From contig JANWHO010000177.1 in assembly GCA_025450375.1 (NCBI GenBank), forward strand, positions 1 through 7,394: a DNA stretch of 7,394 bases, in the 5' to 3' direction. The notes beneath the pieces are model-generated. The model was not told the origin of the DNA. It did no database searches and worked only from the letters and a program-made list of their open reading frames with translations. Position 1 is the stretch's first letter. The number at the start of each line of letters is the position of its first letter. This DNA comes from Chloroflexota bacterium. Lineage in GTDB: Bacteria; Chloroflexota; UBA5177; JANWHV01. A program made the translations under genes and the position numbers. This document shows positions 6,419 through 7,394 of this stretch, one piece after another.

Positions 6419-7177
6419 ATGGGCAGGCTGGCGGGAAAAGTAGGGTTGGTCACGGGCGCGGGAAGCGGGATTGGCCGAGCTATCGCGGTGGGTTTCGGCC
6501 GTGAGGGCGCGAAAGTGGCGCTCTCGGGCCGGAGCGAGGGACCGCTGAGAGCAGTGGCGGAGGAGATTGGCGCCGATGCGCTGGCCCTTCCCGGAGACGT
6601 GCGGGACGCGGCGGCGGTGCGGGCCATGGTCGACGCGGTGGTCGAACGGTTTGGCCGTCTTGATATCCTGGTCAACAACGCGGGGGTGGGGCTGGTGCGC
6701 CCGACCGAGGAACTGGAACTGGCGGAATGGCAGCGGGTAATCGATACCAATCTCACCGGCCCCTTTCTCTGCGCCCAGGCCGCTGGACGGGTGATGCTGG
6801 GCCAGGGGAGCGGGCGCATTCTCAACATTGCCTCGCTCACCTCCAAGACAGGGCTTCCCATGCGGGCCGCCTATGGCGCGAGCAAAGGGGGAATCATGGC
6901 CTTCACTCAATCGCTGGCCGTAGAATGGGGACCGCGCGGCCTCCGAGTCAACGCCATCGCGCCTGGCTTTATCCGTACCGCCCTCCAGGACGATCTGGTG
7001 AAGCGCGGACTGTTTCCTAAGGACCGAATCGTGGCTCGCACCCCCAATCGGCGGATGGGCACGCCGGAGGACGTGGCGGCAGCCGCTATCTTCCTCGCCA
7101 GCGACGAAGCGGACTGGGTGAACGGCGAGACCTTCGGGGTGGATGGTGGGTGGTTGGCCAACGGTTGGGTGGAGTGA
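6419..7177 (+). CDS. Classical short-chain dehydrogenase/reductase (SDR, FabG-like)
   Basis: This 252-residue protein is the normal length for a classical SDR, a cytoplasmic NAD(P)-dependent oxidoreductase of alcohols and ketones. The cofactor motif TGAGSGIG is at 12-19, GDV (59-61) contacts adenine, and NNAG is at 86-89. The catalytic tetrad is N111, S139, Y152, K156 (YGASK), followed by NAIAPGFIRT and a C-terminal GVDGGW. Residues G37-R38 after the second strand favour NADP(H) over NAD(H). ATG 6419 is chosen over an in-frame ATG at 6359 because it has a strong GGAAGGAAG ribosome-binding site 8 nt upstream, and because the extra 20 residues are unlike SDR N-termini and overlap a palindromic site. 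The substrate is not predictable: FabG-like ketoacyl reductase, glucose dehydrogenase-like and gluconate reductase-like enzymes share these motifs. It stands alone on the plus strand, divergent from the HAD gene and convergent with dinB. Confidence 0.93.
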   Translation: MGRLAGKVGLVTGAGSGIGRAIAVGFGREGAKVALSGRSEGPLRAVAEEIGADALALPGDVRDAAAVRAMVDAVVERFGRLDILVNNAGVGLVRPTEELELAEWQRVIDTNLTGPFLCAQAAGRVMLGQGSGRILNIASLTSKTGLPMRAAYGASKGGIMAFTQSLAVEWGPRGLRVNAIAPGFIRTALQDDLVKRGLFPKDRIVARTPNRRMGTPEDVAAAAIFLASDEADWVNGETFGVDGGWLANGWVE

Positions 7178-7229
7178 ACGACGCCGCCGAGGATGGGCTC
7201 GTTCCCTGAATCACCGGTCACTTCAGCCA

Positions 7230-7256
7230 TCGGTCGGATCGGACCGATCCGACCGA
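7230..7256. terminator. 27-bp near-perfect palindrome between convergent SDR and dinB genes, candidate bidirectional terminator
   Basis: Arms TCGGTCGGATCGG (7230-7242) and CCGATCCGACCGA (7244-7256) are perfectly complementary around a single central base. It starts 52 bp after the SDR stop and 12 bp beyond the dinB stop, where transcripts from both genes meet. In RNA it would fold into a very stable stem of about 11-12 bp with a 3-5 nt loop from either strand. There is no T-tract on either side, so Rho-independent termination in the strict sense is not shown. A protein-binding palindrome or a mobile repeat is the alternative. Confidence 0.5.
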
Positions 7257-7268
7257 GCTCGGCGCCGA

Positions 7269-7394
7269 CTATGGGATGGGGCTATCGGGAAAGAGCGGCA
7301 GTTGCGCCGCCCCAAGGTGAAGGCTGAGGCCGGAGACCCGGATTCCCACCAGCCGGAGGGGGGTGCCGCGCCTCCAATGCGCCCGCATCAGAGC
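7269..7394 (-). CDS. dinB: DNA polymerase IV (DinB), C-terminal 41 residues only; 5' part beyond window
   Basis: The minus strand entering from the right edge encodes 41 residues and a TAG stop at 7269-7271. The segment PLRLVGIRVSGL is the end of the little-finger (IMS C-terminal) domain of Y-family polymerase IV, which usually reads LRLLGVRVSGL. QLPLF (residues 31-35 of the visible part) is the C-terminal beta-sliding-clamp-binding motif (consensus QLxLF). The enzyme performs error-prone translesion synthesis past damaged bases. The palm and fingers with the catalytic acidic residues lie outside the window, so activity cannot be judged. The identification rests on this short but characteristic tail; another Y-family member (ImuB-like) is less likely given the clamp motif at the very end. 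Confidence 0.82.
   Translation of the reverse strand, partial: ALMRAHWRRGTPLRLVGIRVSGLSLHLGAAQLPLFPDSPIP

Overview
This window comes from a GC-rich bacterium. The best guess is a member of the Chloroflexota, perhaps a Thermomicrobia-like lineage. That guess rests on the secreted beta-propeller protein with a Thr/Pro/Ser 'TPTPSPTAT' linker (common in Chloroflexota surface proteins), the high GC, and the gene mix. No rRNA or other taxonomic marker is present, so the assignment is an inference.

Layout, left to right. (1) 1-1756, minus: a large secreted protein cut by the left edge. It has a signal peptide, a BNR/Asp-box propeller, a Thr/Pro-rich linker and the beginning of a PQQ/BamB-like propeller. 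(2) 1849-2835, minus: a YafY-type HTH-WYL transcription regulator with a perfect inverted repeat just upstream. (3) 2963-3913 and 3939-4154, both minus and 25 bp apart: a PfkB-family sugar kinase preceded by a small CDGSH [2Fe-2S] protein, probably one operon, with a GAAA-loop hairpin after the kinase. (4) 4307-5455, plus, divergent from the CDGSH gene: N-acetylglucosamine-6-phosphate deacetylase (nagA), with its E. coli-type active site intact. (5) 5468-6277, minus, convergent with nagA and 12 bp away: a Cof-type HAD phosphatase. (6) 6419-7177, plus: a classical SDR oxidoreductase. (7) 7269-7394, minus: the last 41 codons of a Y-family DNA polymerase IV (dinB), ending in a sliding-clamp-binding motif. 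A 27-bp palindrome lies between the convergent ends of the SDR and dinB genes.

How the genes may work together: nagA, the divergent PfkB kinase and the HAD phosphatase look like a small sugar-phosphate or amino-sugar salvage patch. The kinase could make a sugar phosphate, NagA would deacetylate GlcNAc-6-P, and the HAD enzyme could hydrolyse sugar phosphates. The kinase and phosphatase substrates cannot be read from sequence. The WYL regulator is a plausible local regulator, but nothing ties it to a specific target except the palindrome at its own promoter. The SDR and dinB look functionally unrelated to the patch.

There are no CRISPR arrays, insertion sequences, tRNAs or rRNAs, and no intergenic gap exceeds about 150 bp. 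Nothing here convincingly amounts to a new biological system. The points most worth a second look are the two-propeller secreted protein, the CDGSH-kinase pairing beside nagA, and the inverted repeats.
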